The translations under genes were made by a program, and so were the position numbers. The notes under the pieces are model-generated. The model saw only the letters and a program-made list of their open reading frames with translations, had not been told where the DNA came from and ran no database searches. Shown here in pieces: positions 27,906-36,984 of a stretch of DNA of 64,000 bases (positions within the stretch are counted from its first letter, which is position 1; the number at the start of each line of letters is the position of its first letter). This DNA comes from Lactococcus taiwanensis (GTDB lineage Bacteria; Bacillota; Bacilli; Lactobacillales; Streptococcaceae), in NCBI RefSeq assembly GCF_014905395.1, contig NZ_BNDT01000003.1:1-64000 (forward strand). The letters run 5' to 3'.

Positions 27906-27931
27906 AAACTGTCAAATTTGACAGTTTTTAT
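27906..27931. terminator. Terminator of the MFS gene
   Basis: A perfect 22-bp palindrome with arms AAACTGTCAAA/TTTGACAGTTT, followed by T. The half-sites point the opposite way from the CTGAC-N6-GTCAG family. Confidence 0.82.
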
Positions 27932-28048
27932 TATCTTCAGGTTTTACGGGCCAGGAGTGGTCTAACTTGAGGATCAGCTAATTAAATCGATTAAAAATAT
28001 TTTCATAAAAAAACATCCTAAAAGAAAATAATTTTAATCCTGAAAAGT

Positions 28049-28076
28049 AAAAACCGCTTTCAATTTGTGTTATAAT
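28049..28076 (+). promoter_or_regulatory. tkt promoter with possible cre
   Basis: TATAAT lies at 28071-28076. Just upstream, TGAAAGCGGTTTTT (minus strand of 28049-28062) matches the cre consensus with one mismatch. CcpA control of tkt is possible but unproven. Confidence 0.45.
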
Positions 28077-28107
28077 GAACTATAAATAAAAAATATGGAG
28101 AAATCTT

Positions 28108-30084
28108 ATGTTTGATACTACTGATCAATTAGCTGTCAATACGATTCGTACCTTATCTATGGATGCGATTCAAAAAGCAAATTCTGGTCATCCAGGACTT
28201 CCAATGGGCTCTGCACCAATGGCTTATGTGCTGTGGAGCAAGTTTTTGAATGTTAATCCTAAAACTAGCCGTCAATGGTCTAACCGTGATCGTTTTGTAT
28301 TATCTGCAGGTCATGGTTCGGCAATGTTATATAGTTTGTTGCATTTGGCGGGGTATAATGTAACAACTGATGATTTAAAAGGTTTCCGTCAGTGGCAATC
28401 TAAGACCCCAGGTCACCCTGAGATTGGGCATACAGATGGTGTTGAAGCAACAACAGGCCCATTAGGTCAAGGTATCGCTAATGCTGTAGGGATGGCAATG
28501 GCAGAAGCTCACCTTGCTGCGCAATATAATAAACCTGGTTTTAAAATTGTCGATCACTACACTTATGGTTTAAATGGTGATGGCGACCTGATGGAAGGGG
28601 TCTCACAAGAAGCAGCTTCATTGGCAGGTAAGCTAAAATTAGGCAAATTAATCCTTTTTTATGATTCTAATAATATTTCTCTTGATGGCGATTTATCCAT
28701 GTCCTTCATTGATGATATCCAAAAACGTTTTGAATCATATGGTTGGCAACACCTTTTAGTAAAAGATGGCAATAATCTGGATGAAATTGCTGCTGCCATT
28801 GAAGTCGCTAAGGCTGAGACAGATAAGCCTACAATTATTGAAGTGAAAACAGTGATTGGTTTTGGAGCTGAAAAACAAGGTACTTCTGCAGTTCACGGGG
28901 CGCCTCTTGGAGCTGAAGGTGTTGCATTTGCCAAGAAAGCATATGGTTGGGACTACCCTGAATTTACTGTGCCAGAAGAAGTTTCAAAACGCTTTTTAGA
29001 AACGACAGTTGCGCGTGGTGAAGCGATGGAGCAGGTATGGCGTGAGACGTTCAAAGCCTATGCCCAAAAATATCCAGAACTTGCTGAACAATATGTTAAA
29101 GCTTTTGAAAATGAAACGCCAGAAGTGGAATTGACTAAACATGAACTTGGTACAAGCAAAGCCAGTCGTGTAACGTCACAAGAAGCGATTCAAGAATTGT
29201 CAGCTCAAATGCCAAATTTCTGGGGTGGCTCTGCTGACCTTTCAGCTTCAAATAATACGATGGCAAAGGCTGAATCTGACTTTATGCCAGACAACTATGC
29301 GGGGCGCAATATCTGGTTTGGTGTTCGTGAGTTTGCAATGGGAGCAATCATGAACGGGATTGCACTCCATGGTGGAACGCGTGTGTATGGCGGAACTTTC
29401 TTTGTCTTCTCAAACTACATGCTCCCTGCCGTCCGTATGGCGGCTCTACAAAATCTGCCTGTAACTTATGTTTGGACACATGACTCCATTGCTGTGGGGG
29501 AAGATGGACCAACACATGAACCAGTGGAACAACTGGCTTCAGTGCGTTCAATGCCTAATTTAGATGTGATTCGTCCCGCTGATGGGAATGAGGTGGTTGC
29601 AGCTTGGCGTCATGCAGTGACAAGTAAAAAACGTCCTACTGCCCTGATTTTAACCCGTCAAAACTTGCCTGTTTTACCGGGCACTGCAGAATTGGCTGAA
29701 GAAGGTCTGAACCGTGGCGCTTATATCCTTTCTAAAGAGGAAGGTAAGTTAGAAGGAATACTCATTGCAACAGGATCAGAAGTGGCTTTGGCTTTGGAAG
29801 CGAAGAAAACTTTAGGTGCTGGTGTGCGTGTGGTTTCAATGCCTTCAATGAATATTTTTGATGAACAATCTAAGGCTTATCAAGAAGAAATCTTACCTAA
29901 AAATGTGCGACGTCGTTTGGCAGTAGAAGCTGGGACAAGTTTTGGTTGGGGAAAATATGTAGGACTTGACGGTGCAACTGTGACCGTTGATAAATGGGGG
30001 GCATCTGCTCCTGCTAACATAGTCTTACCTGAGTATGGCTTCACCGCTGAAAATGTTATTAAAGCTTATAAGGCTCTAGATTAG
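28108..30084 (+). CDS. tkt: Transketolase
   Basis: Transketolase (658 residues) transfers two-carbon units in the pentose phosphate pathway. The N-terminal ThDP domain has [15 protein letters not shown] and the [13 protein letters not shown] ThDP motif (about residues 155-167). The PYR domain carries the catalytic Glu in [12 protein letters not shown], and the C-terminal domain is complete. The start is marked by TATGGAG seven bases upstream. It has its own promoter and terminator. Confidence 0.95.
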   Translation: MFDTTDQLAVNTIRTLSMDAIQKANSGHPGLPMGSAPMAYVLWSKFLNVNPKTSRQWSNRDRFVLSAGHGSAMLYSLLHLAGYNVTTDDLKGFRQWQSKTPGHPEIGHTDGVEATTGPLGQGIANAVGMAMAEAHLAAQYNKPGFKIVDHYTYGLNGDGDLMEGVSQEAASLAGKLKLGKLILFYDSNNISLDGDLSMSFIDDIQKRFESYGWQHLLVKDGNNLDEIAAAIEVAKAETDKPTIIEVKTVIGFGAEKQGTSAVHGAPLGAEGVAFAKKAYGWDYPEFTVPEEVSKRFLETTVARGEAMEQVWRETFKAYAQKYPELAEQYVKAFENETPEVELTKHELGTSKASRVTSQEAIQELSAQMPNFWGGSADLSASNNTMAKAESDFMPDNYAGRNIWFGVREFAMGAIMNGIALHGGTRVYGGTFFVFSNYMLPAVRMAALQNLPVTYVWTHDSIAVGEDGPTHEPVEQLASVRSMPNLDVIRPADGNEVVAAWRHAVTSKKRPTALILTRQNLPVLPGTAELAEEGLNRGAYILSKEEGKLEGILIATGSEVALALEAKKTLGAGVRVVSMPSMNIFDEQSKAYQEEILPKNVRRRLAVEAGTSFGWGKYVGLDGATVTVDKWGASAPANIVLPEYGFTAENVIKAYKALD

Positions 30085-30093
30085 TTTTTCTAA

Positions 30094-30125
30094 AGGGCTC
30101 TGACATGCGTGTCAGAGCTTTTTTG
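30094..30125 (+). terminator. Terminator of tkt
   Basis: GCTCTGACA-TGCG-TGTCAGAGC followed by T6. The stem centre is itself an exact CTGAC-N6-GTCAG copy. Confidence 0.92.
30100..30115. repeat. CTGAC-N6-GTCAG palindrome, exact
   Basis: The core is ATGCGT, unlike the GAGCT-type cores elsewhere, so this may be a terminator that matches by chance or one that evolved from a copy. Confidence 0.8.
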
Positions 30126-30128
30126 TTA

Positions 30129-30144
30129 CTGACAGCTCTGTCAG
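30129..30144. repeat. CTGAC-N6-GTCAG palindrome, exact
   Basis: The core is AGCTCT. It lies 13 bases after the preceding copy and is extended to TTA...TAA. Confidence 0.95.
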
Positions 30145-30192
30145 TAACTTTTGCAGCGTTTTTTCTAAAGATTAACTATATAAGGAGGACCC

Positions 30193-30447
30193 ATGGCAGT
30201 TTTACTTGCTCTTATTTCAGGGATTGGCTCATTGCTTAATCTCTACCTTTTAGATGGACAGCTTTTGCTCCAAGGACTACTGACCTTGTTAGCATGGGTG
30301 GCTTTGTTTACTTTTCGTGGAAAAAAATCAAGGAGTTCTTATGAGCATGATGGCACTCGAATTTTCACTTTCCGTTTTGCGCTGATATTATTAGCGGTTT
30401 TGGGCTCAAGTCTAATTTTGCTAGCAAAATTTTCAGGATGGAACTGA
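30193..30447 (+). CDS. Small two-helix membrane protein
   Basis: The predicted 84-residue protein has two to three hydrophobic segments (about 1-42 and 58-80) separated by a basic loop (RGKKSRSSYEHDGTR). AAGGAGG before the ATG is a strong ribosome site, which supports a real gene. I do not recognise it. Its stop codon TGA is part of a palindrome copy beginning at 30444. Confidence 0.7.
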   Translation: MAVLLALISGIGSLLNLYLLDGQLLLQGLLTLLAWVALFTFRGKKSRSSYEHDGTRIFTFRFALILLAVLGSSLILLAKFSGWN

Positions 30448-30459
30448 CAGAGCTGTCAT
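30444..30459. repeat. CTGAC-N6-GTCAG palindrome, one mismatch (last base T)
   Basis: The core is AGAGCT. Its TGA (30445-30447) is the stop codon of the 84-residue membrane protein. Confidence 0.65.
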
Positions 30460-30482
30460 TTTGTAAAAAATATGCTATAATG

Positions 30483-30655
30483 ACTTCATGCGATGAGTCG
30501 ATGATTTTGCATTTTGCAAAATTTCGAAGCACAGGAATACTGGGAAATTGGGTTTTCCGCCAAGGATTGGTGAGTATTTGTCAAATTGTGTGAACCTTTT
30601 TGGCACACTTTCGAGTGCCTGATAAAGATACCATTGAAAAATGGTATCTTTTTTT
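30483..30655 (+). ncRNA. Unidentified structured small RNA
   Basis: A TATAAT box at 30476-30481 is followed by about 170 nt without an open frame and then a strong terminator. Internal stems are ATTTTGCA-TTT-TGCAAAAT, a branched AATACT...AGTATT element enclosing GGAAA/TTTCC, and GGCAC-N8-GTGCC (30602-30619). The next gene has its own promoter after the terminator, so this looks like an independent RNA rather than a leader. No Rfam-type motif is recognised by eye. Confidence 0.6.
30625..30655 (+). terminator. Terminator of the small RNA
   Basis: AAGATACCAT-TGAAAA-ATGGTATCTT followed by T5. Confidence 0.92.
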
Positions 30656-30707
30656 GTGAGTGTGATTTACTTGAGGGTCCGTAGATGACTTATGATATAA
30701 TAAGAGC

Positions 30708-31604
30708 ATGATTGTTTTTGGAATTATTTTTGGAATTTTAGTCCTGTTGCTTTTAAGCTCCTTGCTCATCTTTTATGTGGTGGTTCATAAAAGTAAACGC
30801 GTGATTGCGCAAGTTGCAAGTAGTCACCCTCTTTATGTAGATGGGAAACGTTTTGTTGATGCTCAGCCGCAAGAATGGACGATTGAAACACAAGATGCCC
30901 TCAAATTACATGCGTGGTACTTACCAGCTGATCAGCCGACATCAAAGACCGTGATTGTTGCGAATGGCTATCATTCTATCAGAGATCGTTTTGCTGCCTA
31001 TGGATGGATGTTTCATGAATTAGGCTATAATGTATTAATTCCTGCTTATCGTGCGAGCGCAGAAGCAGAAGGAAAGTACCTTGGTTTTGGTTGGCTTGAT
31101 CGGGATGATTACAAGCGGTGGATGAATAAAATTATTGAAAAAGAGAGTACAGCAGAAATTGCGATGTTCGGAATTTCAATGGGCGCCGCTTCGGCGATGA
31201 TGGTGTCAGGAGAACAACTTCCTATTCAAGTGAAATGTTTCATTGCTGATTGTGGTTACGATACACTTTGGAATGAAATTGTGTTTAAAGCCAAACATGA
31301 TTTTTATTTACCAGCTTTCCCACTTGTTTACCTCTTATCCTTCTGGTCTAAACTTTTGGCGGGCTATCATTTCAAAGAAGTTTCTTCCCTCAACCAACTA
31401 GCTAAAAATACGCGACCTTTTTTGTTTATTCATGGAGAAGATGACCAATTTGTGCCAACAGAAATGGTCCATCGTAACTTTGCTGCGACTTCATCTCCAA
31501 AAGAAGTCTTAATCGTTCCAAAAGCGGGGCATGCTAAAGCTTACGAAACAGACCAAGCCCTTTATCAACAAATTGTTGCTCAATTTTTAAATAAATATTT
31601 ATGA
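30708..31604 (+). CDS. Membrane-anchored alpha/beta hydrolase
   Basis: This 298-residue serine hydrolase has an N-terminal membrane anchor (residues 1-27). The nucleophile elbow is GISMGA (near 152-157), the acid is in HGEDDQFVP and the His in PKAGHAKAY, completing the triad. Relatives include YqkD/BEM46-like hydrolases of unknown substrate. TATAAT at 30696-30701 ends seven bases before the ATG and no ribosome site is visible, so the mRNA may be leaderless. Confidence 0.85.
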   Translation: MIVFGIIFGILVLLLLSSLLIFYVVVHKSKRVIAQVASSHPLYVDGKRFVDAQPQEWTIETQDALKLHAWYLPADQPTSKTVIVANGYHSIRDRFAAYGWMFHELGYNVLIPAYRASAEAEGKYLGFGWLDRDDYKRWMNKIIEKESTAEIAMFGISMGAASAMMVSGEQLPIQVKCFIADCGYDTLWNEIVFKAKHDFYLPAFPLVYLLSFWSKLLAGYHFKEVSSLNQLAKNTRPFLFIHGEDDQFVPTEMVHRNFAATSSPKEVLIVPKAGHAKAYETDQALYQQIVAQFLNKYL

Positions 31605-31634
31605 GAAAGCCCTCCTCTCTTGGAGGCTTTTTAT
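31605..31634 (+). terminator. Terminator of the hydrolase gene
   Basis: AAAGCCcTCC pairs with GGAGGCTTT with one bulged C, followed by T-rich sequence. Confidence 0.78.
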
Positions 31635-31740
31635 TTTTTAACCTGTTTGAAAATCTTATTATTAGTATAAGTTAAGAAAAATATGATAGAATAAAAGTGT
31701 TGACATCATTATTATTTTTATAAAAAGGAAGGAAATTATC

Positions 31741-32604
31741 ATGGATGTTTCATGGATGGTGAAGTACCTTGCCGAAGGATTGGGGACAATGCTCCTTGTT
31801 CTGCTCGGTAACGGTACAATTGCAGGAGTAACTTTAAAAGGCTCTAAAAATGAAGGAATGGGGGGGCTTGCGATCGCCTGGGGATATGGAATTGCAATTC
31901 TAGTCCCAGTCCTTGCCTTTGCTAATGTCTCTGGTGCACATATCAACCCTGCGATTACTATTGGGCTTGCTTCAGCTGGCTATTTCCCTTGGGCACACGT
32001 TGCTCAATATGTTTTGGCACAACTTATTGGTGCAATCATTGGTCAATTGCTCGTTGTAGCAATTTATAAAGAATACTTTGCCAAAACAAATGACGGAGCA
32101 ATTGCGCTTGGAGCTTTTGCTACAACGAATGCTTTAGAAAATGGCGGGACGCATGCTAAAGCTATTTTCAACGGATTTGTAAATGAAGTAATCGGGATGT
32201 TTGTCTTTGTCTTTGGTATCCTTAGCTTTACCACAAACTTCTTTGGTGCAGAATCCATCAAATGGATGACAAGTTATGCCCAACAACAAGGGGCTGATGT
32301 GACATCAAGTGATACAGTGAGTCAAATTTGGGCTTCTGTTTCAGGGGCTTCTTCAGCAAAAATGGTTGGAGCCTTAGCTATTGGTTTGATGTTCGTTGGT
32401 TTGGTTACTGCCTTTGGTGGTCCAACTGGTGCAGCACTCAACCCAGCTCGTGACCTTGGTCCACGACTCGTTTATAGCTTTATGCCACAATCAGTAGTAG
32501 GACAAAATAAAGACGCAAAATGGTGGTACGCTTGGGTACCTGTAGTCGCTACAATTGTAGGGGCTGTAATTGCCGCAACAGTCTTTAAGTTGATGTTTAA
32601 CTAA
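31741..32604 (+). CDS. glpF: Glycerol facilitator (aquaglyceroporin)
   Basis: This 287-residue MIP-family channel has six hydrophobic segments and both pore loops: SGAHINPAIT and GAALNPARDLGPR. The Asp after the second NPAR is the mark of glycerol-conducting members rather than pure water channels. AAGGAAGG lies before the ATG. It stands alone, without glpK or glpD beside it, and has its own terminator. Confidence 0.92.
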   Translation: MDVSWMVKYLAEGLGTMLLVLLGNGTIAGVTLKGSKNEGMGGLAIAWGYGIAILVPVLAFANVSGAHINPAITIGLASAGYFPWAHVAQYVLAQLIGAIIGQLLVVAIYKEYFAKTNDGAIALGAFATTNALENGGTHAKAIFNGFVNEVIGMFVFVFGILSFTTNFFGAESIKWMTSYAQQQGADVTSSDTVSQIWASVSGASSAKMVGALAIGLMFVGLVTAFGGPTGAALNPARDLGPRLVYSFMPQSVVGQNKDAKWWYAWVPVVATIVGAVIAATVFKLMFN

Positions 32605-32611
32605 CAAAAAG

Positions 32612-32640
32612 AAAATCTGCCAACCTTGGCAGATTTTTTC
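32612..32640 (+). terminator. Terminator of glpF
   Basis: AATCTGCCAA-CC-TTGGCAGATT followed by T6. Confidence 0.92.
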
Positions 32641-32701
32641 TTGCTCTTATCCTTTAAAAGCGTTATAATAATGATAATTTTACTGAAAAGGATAGACAAT
32701 T

Positions 32702-33778
32702 ATGACACAATATAATATCGCAGTTGTTGGCGCTACAGGTGCAGTAGGCACACGAATGCTTGAACAACTTGCTCAATCAACTCTTCCGATTAAGACGGTA
32801 CACGCTTTGGCGAGTAAACGTTCCGCTGGTAAAATTGTCACCTATAAAGATAAAGAGCTTGTTGTAGAAGAATTAACTGAGGAGAGTTTTGAAGGCATTG
32901 ACATTGCTCTTTTTTCAGCTGGAGGCTCAGTATCAGAAAAATACGCCCCTTATGCTGTAAAAGCTGGAGCGGTTGTTGTAGATAATACCTCATTTTTCCG
33001 TCAAAACCCTAATGTTCCTTTGGTTGTTCCAGAAGTTAATGCACATGCTTTGGAAAAACACAATGGAATAATTGCCTGTCCTAATTGCTCAACGATTCAA
33101 ATGATGGTTGCTTTAGAGCCGATTCGGCAAGCTTATGGGCTTGAGCGAGTAATTGTCAGCACTTATCAAGCGGTCTCTGGTGCGGGTCAATCAGCAATTA
33201 ATGAAACAAATCGTGAACTCCAAGAAGCACTTGATGGAAAAGCACTGACAGAGTTGTCAGCAGAAATTTTACCATCTGCTGGAGATAAAAAACATTATCC
33301 AATTGCTTACAATGCGCTTGCACAAATTGATGTATTTACTGACAACGCTTATACTTATGAAGAAATGAAAATGACCAATGAAACCAAGAAAATCATGGAA
33401 GATGATTCAATTGCGGTTTCGGCAACTTGTGTCAGAATTCCAGTTCTTTACGGTCATTCTGAGTCAGTTTATGTTGAAACGAAAAAAGTAGCAGATATTG
33501 CTGAGGTTAAACGTTTGATTTCTGAATTCCCAGGAGCTGTTTTAGAAGATGATGTTGCTCATCAAATTTATCCACAAGCCATTAATTCAATTGGTCGTCG
33601 TGAAACTTTTGTGGGTCGTATTCGCCGTGATTTGGATGCAACAAATGGGATTCATCTTTGGGTAGTTTCTGACAATCTACTCAAAGGAGCAGCTTGGAAT
33701 TCTGTTCAAATCGCTGAAACGTTACATGAGCGTGGCTTAGTTAAACCCACTCAGGTACTAAAATTTGAATTGAAATAA
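32702..33778 (+). CDS. asd: Aspartate-semialdehyde dehydrogenase
   Basis: Asd (358 residues) reduces aspartyl phosphate to aspartate semialdehyde, the branch point to lysine, methionine and threonine. The NADP motif [13 protein letters not shown] lies at the N terminus, and the catalytic Cys is in [11 protein letters not shown] (about residue 127). AAAGGAT precedes the ATG. One palindrome copy lies inside, read LTELSA. dapA, which uses its product, is 2.3 kb downstream under separate control. Confidence 0.95.
   Translation: MTQYNIAVVGATGAVGTRMLEQLAQSTLPIKTVHALASKRSAGKIVTYKDKELVVEELTEESFEGIDIALFSAGGSVSEKYAPYAVKAGAVVVDNTSFFRQNPNVPLVVPEVNAHALEKHNGIIACPNCSTIQMMVALEPIRQAYGLERVIVSTYQAVSGAGQSAINETNRELQEALDGKALTELSAEILPSAGDKKHYPIAYNALAQIDVFTDNAYTYEEMKMTNETKKIMEDDSIAVSATCVRIPVLYGHSESVYVETKKVADIAEVKRLISEFPGAVLEDDVAHQIYPQAINSIGRRETFVGRIRRDLDATNGIHLWVVSDNLLKGAAWNSVQIAETLHERGLVKPTQVLKFELK
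33245..33260. repeat. CTGAC-N6-GTCAG palindrome, exact, intragenic
   Basis: The core is AGAGTT. It is inside asd and is read as LTELSA. Confidence 0.95.
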
Positions 33779-33788
33779 GGTTGAGTAA

Positions 33789-34259
33789 ATGGGATACATC
33801 AGTCAAATACGCGAAAAAATTGGCCACGACTTACTTATTGGTGTGGGAAGCGGTGTGATAATTGTTAAAGAGGGAAAAGTCCTCCTTCAGAAACGCACGG
33901 ATGGTCTAGGATGGGGGATACATGCGGGTGGTATTGATCCAGGAGAAACTTTTGAAGAGGCGGCAAAAAGAGAACTTTATGAAGAGAGTGGACTTGTAGC
34001 CAATGCGTTGGACTTCTTTGGAGCTTATTCCGGAGAAGATAGTTTTTTGACTTATCCAAATGGTGATGAAGTTTATTTTCCGACCATTGTGTATACTTGT
34101 CGCGATTTTTCGGGAGCGTTAAGAGCACAAAAAGAAGAAGTCACTGAATTACGATGGTTTGATATCCATGAATCACTCCCTAGTCCTCTTTTTTCCATGC
34201 ATGCTCGTTTACTTAAAGACTTTATCAGACAAGAAAAAGACAATGAGTTATATCAGTGA
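33789..34259 (+). CDS. Nudix hydrolase, first of a tandem pair
   Basis: This 156-residue Nudix protein has a Nudix box beginning GGIDPGETFEEAAKRELYEE (residues about 43-62), which binds the metal and the diphosphate of the substrate. The substrate is unknown. It starts ten bases after asd, so it is probably cotranscribed. Its 3' end overlaps the next Nudix gene by 17 bases. The two proteins align over their whole length and are clearly tandem duplicates. Confidence 0.88.
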   Translation: MGYISQIREKIGHDLLIGVGSGVIIVKEGKVLLQKRTDGLGWGIHAGGIDPGETFEEAAKRELYEESGLVANALDFFGAYSGEDSFLTYPNGDEVYFPTIVYTCRDFSGALRAQKEEVTELRWFDIHESLPSPLFSMHARLLKDFIRQEKDNELYQ

Positions 34260-34701
34260 GCTACGTAAAAAAGTCGGCCATGAGCTTTTAATTTATCTTG
34301 GTGCAGGGGTAATTGTTTATCAGGATCATCGCATATTGCTTCAAGAGCGTAAAGACAATGGGGCGTGGGCTTTGCATGCGGGTGGTATTGAAGTGGGCGA
34401 GGATTTAGAACAAACAGCTCGCCGAGAATTGTTTGAGGAAACTGGGCTTAAAGCGGGGGAACTTCAATTGTTTGGGGTTTATTCTGGTAGGGATCGCTTC
34501 ATGACTTATCCTAATGGCGATCAAGTTTATATGCCTTGTATTTATTATCGGTGTTCAGACTTTACAGGGAGCCTTCTTAAACAGGATGCTGAAGTTAGAC
34601 AACTTCACTGGTTTGATGTTGATGAACTTCCTGTGTCGCTTCATTTGCCTAATCGGCGTCCTCTAGAAGATTTCATCAAATGGTTGCACGAAGAAAATTA
34701 A
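34243..34701 (+). CDS. Nudix hydrolase, second of a tandem pair
   Basis: This 152-residue paralogue of the preceding gene has the Nudix box GGIEVGEDLEQTARRELFEE followed by TGL. I start it at ATG 34243 because MSYISELRKKVGHELLI aligns with the neighbour's MGYISQIREKIGHDLLI; a longer frame would overlap more. Both share YPNGDxVY and the C-terminal WFD motif. A functional split between the copies cannot be judged. Confidence 0.87.
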   Translation: MSYISELRKKVGHELLIYLGAGVIVYQDHRILLQERKDNGAWALHAGGIEVGEDLEQTARRELFEETGLKAGELQLFGVYSGRDRFMTYPNGDQVYMPCIYYRCSDFTGSLLKQDAEVRQLHWFDVDELPVSLHLPNRRPLEDFIKWLHEEN

Positions 34702-34763
34702 AAGCTCTCCGGCTAAAAAACATTCGCTATGCAGCTGTAAATATGCTATAATGAATCAAACAA

Positions 34764-34930
34764 TATTAGAGGTTGCAAAAACGAAAAAATCAGTGGAGCG
34801 GTGGACGCGAGGAAGCTGAGGGCGGCGTTTTTTGCCGAAAGGAAAAGTTCCACAGACTTTTTCTTGGGTTGTAAGGTTAAATCCTGCAAACTGTCTTTCT
34901 GTCAACTCTGACAGAAAGGGGAGCTAATCA
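34764..34930 (+). promoter_or_regulatory. Lysine riboswitch (L-box) aptamer
   Basis: Downstream of a TATAAT box (34747-34752), the leader shows the lysine-aptamer blocks: AGAGGTTGC at the 5' side, GCTGAGGGCGGCG with GCCGAAAGG, then GCAAACTGTC and GGGGAGCTAATC at the 3' side. P1 is closed by ATTAG/CTAAT. The order and sequence resemble the B. subtilis lysC leader. Lysine binding should favour the terminator just downstream and reduce dapA expression. Confidence 0.9.
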
Positions 34931-34952
34931 AAATCATTTTTGACGAACTTTT

Positions 34953-34989
34953 ATGGGCCTCTTTTGCAATAAACAGGGGTCTTTTTTTA
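34953..34989 (+). terminator. Riboswitch expression-platform terminator
   Basis: GGCCTC pairs with GGGGTC (with G-U pairs) across an AT-rich loop and is followed by T8. It lies between the aptamer and dapA. Confidence 0.75.
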
Positions 34990-35027
34990 CCCCTCAAATA
35001 GAGCGAATTGCTCAAAAGGAGATGAAA

Positions 35028-35927
35028 ATGCCAGCAAAAGAAACAATAAAAAAACTAAAAAAAGCAAGAATTATTACTGCTTTAGTCACTCCGTTTCATG
35101 AAGATGGAACGATTAATTTCAAAGCATTCCCCCGATTAATTGAAGCCTTACTGGCCCATCATACAGAAGGGTTGATTTTAGCGGGTACAACTGCAGAATC
35201 CCCTACATTGACTCATGATGAAGAACTAGAAATCTTTGAAACAGTGCATCAGATTGTGGACGGTCGTGTTCCCTTAATTGCAGGTATTGGAACAAATGAT
35301 ACCAGAGATTCCATCGAATTTGTCAAAGAAGTGGCTAGACTTGGCTATATTGATGCAGGACTTGCAGTCACCCCTTATTATAATAAACCCACCCAAGAGG
35401 GGATTTATCAGCATTTTAAAGCGATAGCAATGGCGAGTGACTTACCCATTATTCTCTATAATATACCGGGTAGAGTGATTACGGAAATTGCACCAGAAAC
35501 GCTTTTAAGATTGGCCGAAATCGAAAATATTATTGCTGTTAAGGACTGTACTAGCACTGATAATCTGGCTTTTTTAATTGACCAATGTCCTGAAGATTTT
35601 CTGGTATATACCGGAGAAGATGGGTTAGCTTTCCATGCGAAAGCTTTAGGTGCTCAAGGGGTTATCTCTGTGGCAAGCCATATCTTGGGAGATGAGATAG
35701 CGCTAATGTTTGAGGAGATAGAGCATGGTTCTATCCAAAAGGCAGCCCATATCCAGCGGCAGATTTTACCGAAAATCAATGCCCTTTTTAGCGTTTCAAG
35801 TCCAGCACCAATCAAAACAGTGTTAAACCACCAAGGTTACGAAGTAGGGGGACTCCGCTTGCCGTTGGTTGCTTGTACAGCTGATGAAAGCAAAAGTATT
35901 CTACAAAAAATTAATCCGCTCTTTTAG
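35028..35927 (+). CDS. dapA: 4-Hydroxy-tetrahydrodipicolinate synthase
   Basis: DapA (299 residues) condenses pyruvate with aspartate semialdehyde, the first step of the diaminopimelate/lysine branch. The Schiff-base Lys is in IIAVKDCTS, and [11 protein letters not shown] and YNIPGR are conserved. The ATG at 35028 has AAGGAG six bases upstream; the longer frame from 34953 begins inside the riboswitch terminator and cannot be the start. It is controlled by the lysine riboswitch and is not clustered with other dap genes here. Confidence 0.93.
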   Translation: MPAKETIKKLKKARIITALVTPFHEDGTINFKAFPRLIEALLAHHTEGLILAGTTAESPTLTHDEELEIFETVHQIVDGRVPLIAGIGTNDTRDSIEFVKEVARLGYIDAGLAVTPYYNKPTQEGIYQHFKAIAMASDLPIILYNIPGRVITEIAPETLLRLAEIENIIAVKDCTSTDNLAFLIDQCPEDFLVYTGEDGLAFHAKALGAQGVISVASHILGDEIALMFEEIEHGSIQKAAHIQRQILPKINALFSVSSPAPIKTVLNHQGYEVGGLRLPLVACTADESKSILQKINPLF

Positions 35928-35955
35928 TGGATACAGCATTGAAAGATTTTTATAT

Positions 35956-35984
35956 AAAAAAACCAGCAGATGTGCTGGTTTTTC
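35956..35984. terminator. Bidirectional terminator between dapA and mgtC
   Basis: AAAAACCAGCA-GATG-TGCTGGTTTTT, flanked by A and T runs, lies between two convergent genes. Confidence 0.9.
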
Positions 35985-35995
35985 TGTTGCATTTA

Positions 35996-36667
35996 CTAAA
36001 ATTCTATTTTTTGAATCTTATCATTTGCCTCCAAATGTTTTAAAAGCAAGACGGAATCATAATCCGCAGGGAATTTCAAGTTTAAATCAGCGCTGAAAGT
36101 ACCGTCTTGATGACGAACCAGTTTTAGGTTAAGAAGGGTAATCTTATTTTCTTTCAAACTATCTTGAACACGATAAAAACCTTCCATATCAGCAAGTTTT
36201 AAATGCAAATGGTCACTAACCGCTGCTTTAGTCCATCGAAAATTTTGGTGCAAAATAATCTGGAAAATAATGATTAATAAAGTTGCAGCAACCCCTATAA
36301 AGTATAGCCCAGAACCGATAGCCATTCCGATACCAGAAGTGGCCCAGATGCCGGCTGCGGTCGTTAAGCCATTGACAGATTGATTATGGACAAAAATCAT
36401 ACCTGCTCCAAGAAAACCAATCCCACTCACAACTTGCGCAGCAACACGAGAGGGATCTAGACCGACACCTTGTAAGTTAATGATGTCCATAAAGCCATAT
36501 TTAGAAACAATGATCATCAAGGCCGCGCTAAGGGATACAATCAGGTGCGTACGAATTCCAGCATTTTTTGAACGGCTGTTTCGTTCGTAACCGATCGCAT
36601 AGCCACAAATTCCAGCAATGATAAGACGGATGAGCCAATCAACTTGTGTTAAAAGTGTAATTGTCAT
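35996..36667 (-). CDS. MgtC/SapB family membrane protein
   Basis: The predicted 223-residue protein has the MgtC N-terminal membrane domain with about five hydrophobic segments and the family motif GYERNSRSKNAGIRTH plus QVVSGIGFLGAGMI. A C-terminal soluble domain follows (about 150-223). MgtC proteins are linked to magnesium limitation and F-ATPase inhibition in other bacteria. The start at 36667 follows AAAGGAGAACC on the minus strand. Confidence 0.88.
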   Translation of the reverse strand: MTITLLTQVDWLIRLIIAGICGYAIGYERNSRSKNAGIRTHLIVSLSAALMIIVSKYGFMDIINLQGVGLDPSRVAAQVVSGIGFLGAGMIFVHNQSVNGLTTAAGIWATSGIGMAIGSGLYFIGVAATLLIIIFQIILHQNFRWTKAAVSDHLHLKLADMEGFYRVQDSLKENKITLLNLKLVRHQDGTFSADLNLKFPADYDSVLLLKHLEANDKIQKIEF

Positions 36668-36927
36668 AGGTTCTCCTTTCTTTTTGTTAAGACTTCTCTT
36701 ATTATTATAGCTCATTTTGCTTAGAATTGAATTAAAGTCTTCAAAAGAAGTTTACAGCGAAAGAAACTTGATTTTTTGGCGACTTTGGGTTAAACTTGTT
36801 ATAAGTGTATACTCGGTAGAGGCTGGAAAGCCAGCCTCTTTTATTTTGATTCTGCGAGAGAGAATCAATCTTTTATCGCTTGTCCCACTCGACCGATTTC
36901 GAGAGTGAATACGGCAAGGAACAGCTA

Positions 36928-36984
36928 AAAAGAAGCGTAAATTTTACTGACCAGTCTGTCAGTAACTTACGTCAGCTTTTTTGA
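36928..36984 (+). terminator. Nested hairpin with T run in the rnjB leader
   Basis: AGCT and GCGTAA on the 5' side face TTACGTCAGCT on the 3' side, enclosing the extended palindrome TTACTGAC...GTCAGTAA, and T6 follows. It resembles a terminator upstream of a coding gene. Confidence 0.5.
36947..36962. repeat. CTGAC-N6-GTCAG palindrome, exact
   Basis: The core is CAGTCT. It is the apex of a nested hairpin in the rnjB leader. Confidence 0.95.

Noticed and set aside
27906-27927. Perfect palindrome with CTGTC/GACAG half-sites
   Set aside because: The half-sites are in the opposite order and a T run follows. It is an ordinary terminator, not a family member.
34953-35027. N-terminal extension of dapA
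   Set aside because: The extra 25 codons lie in the riboswitch terminator; the ATG at 35028 has a proper ribosome site and gives the normal family length.
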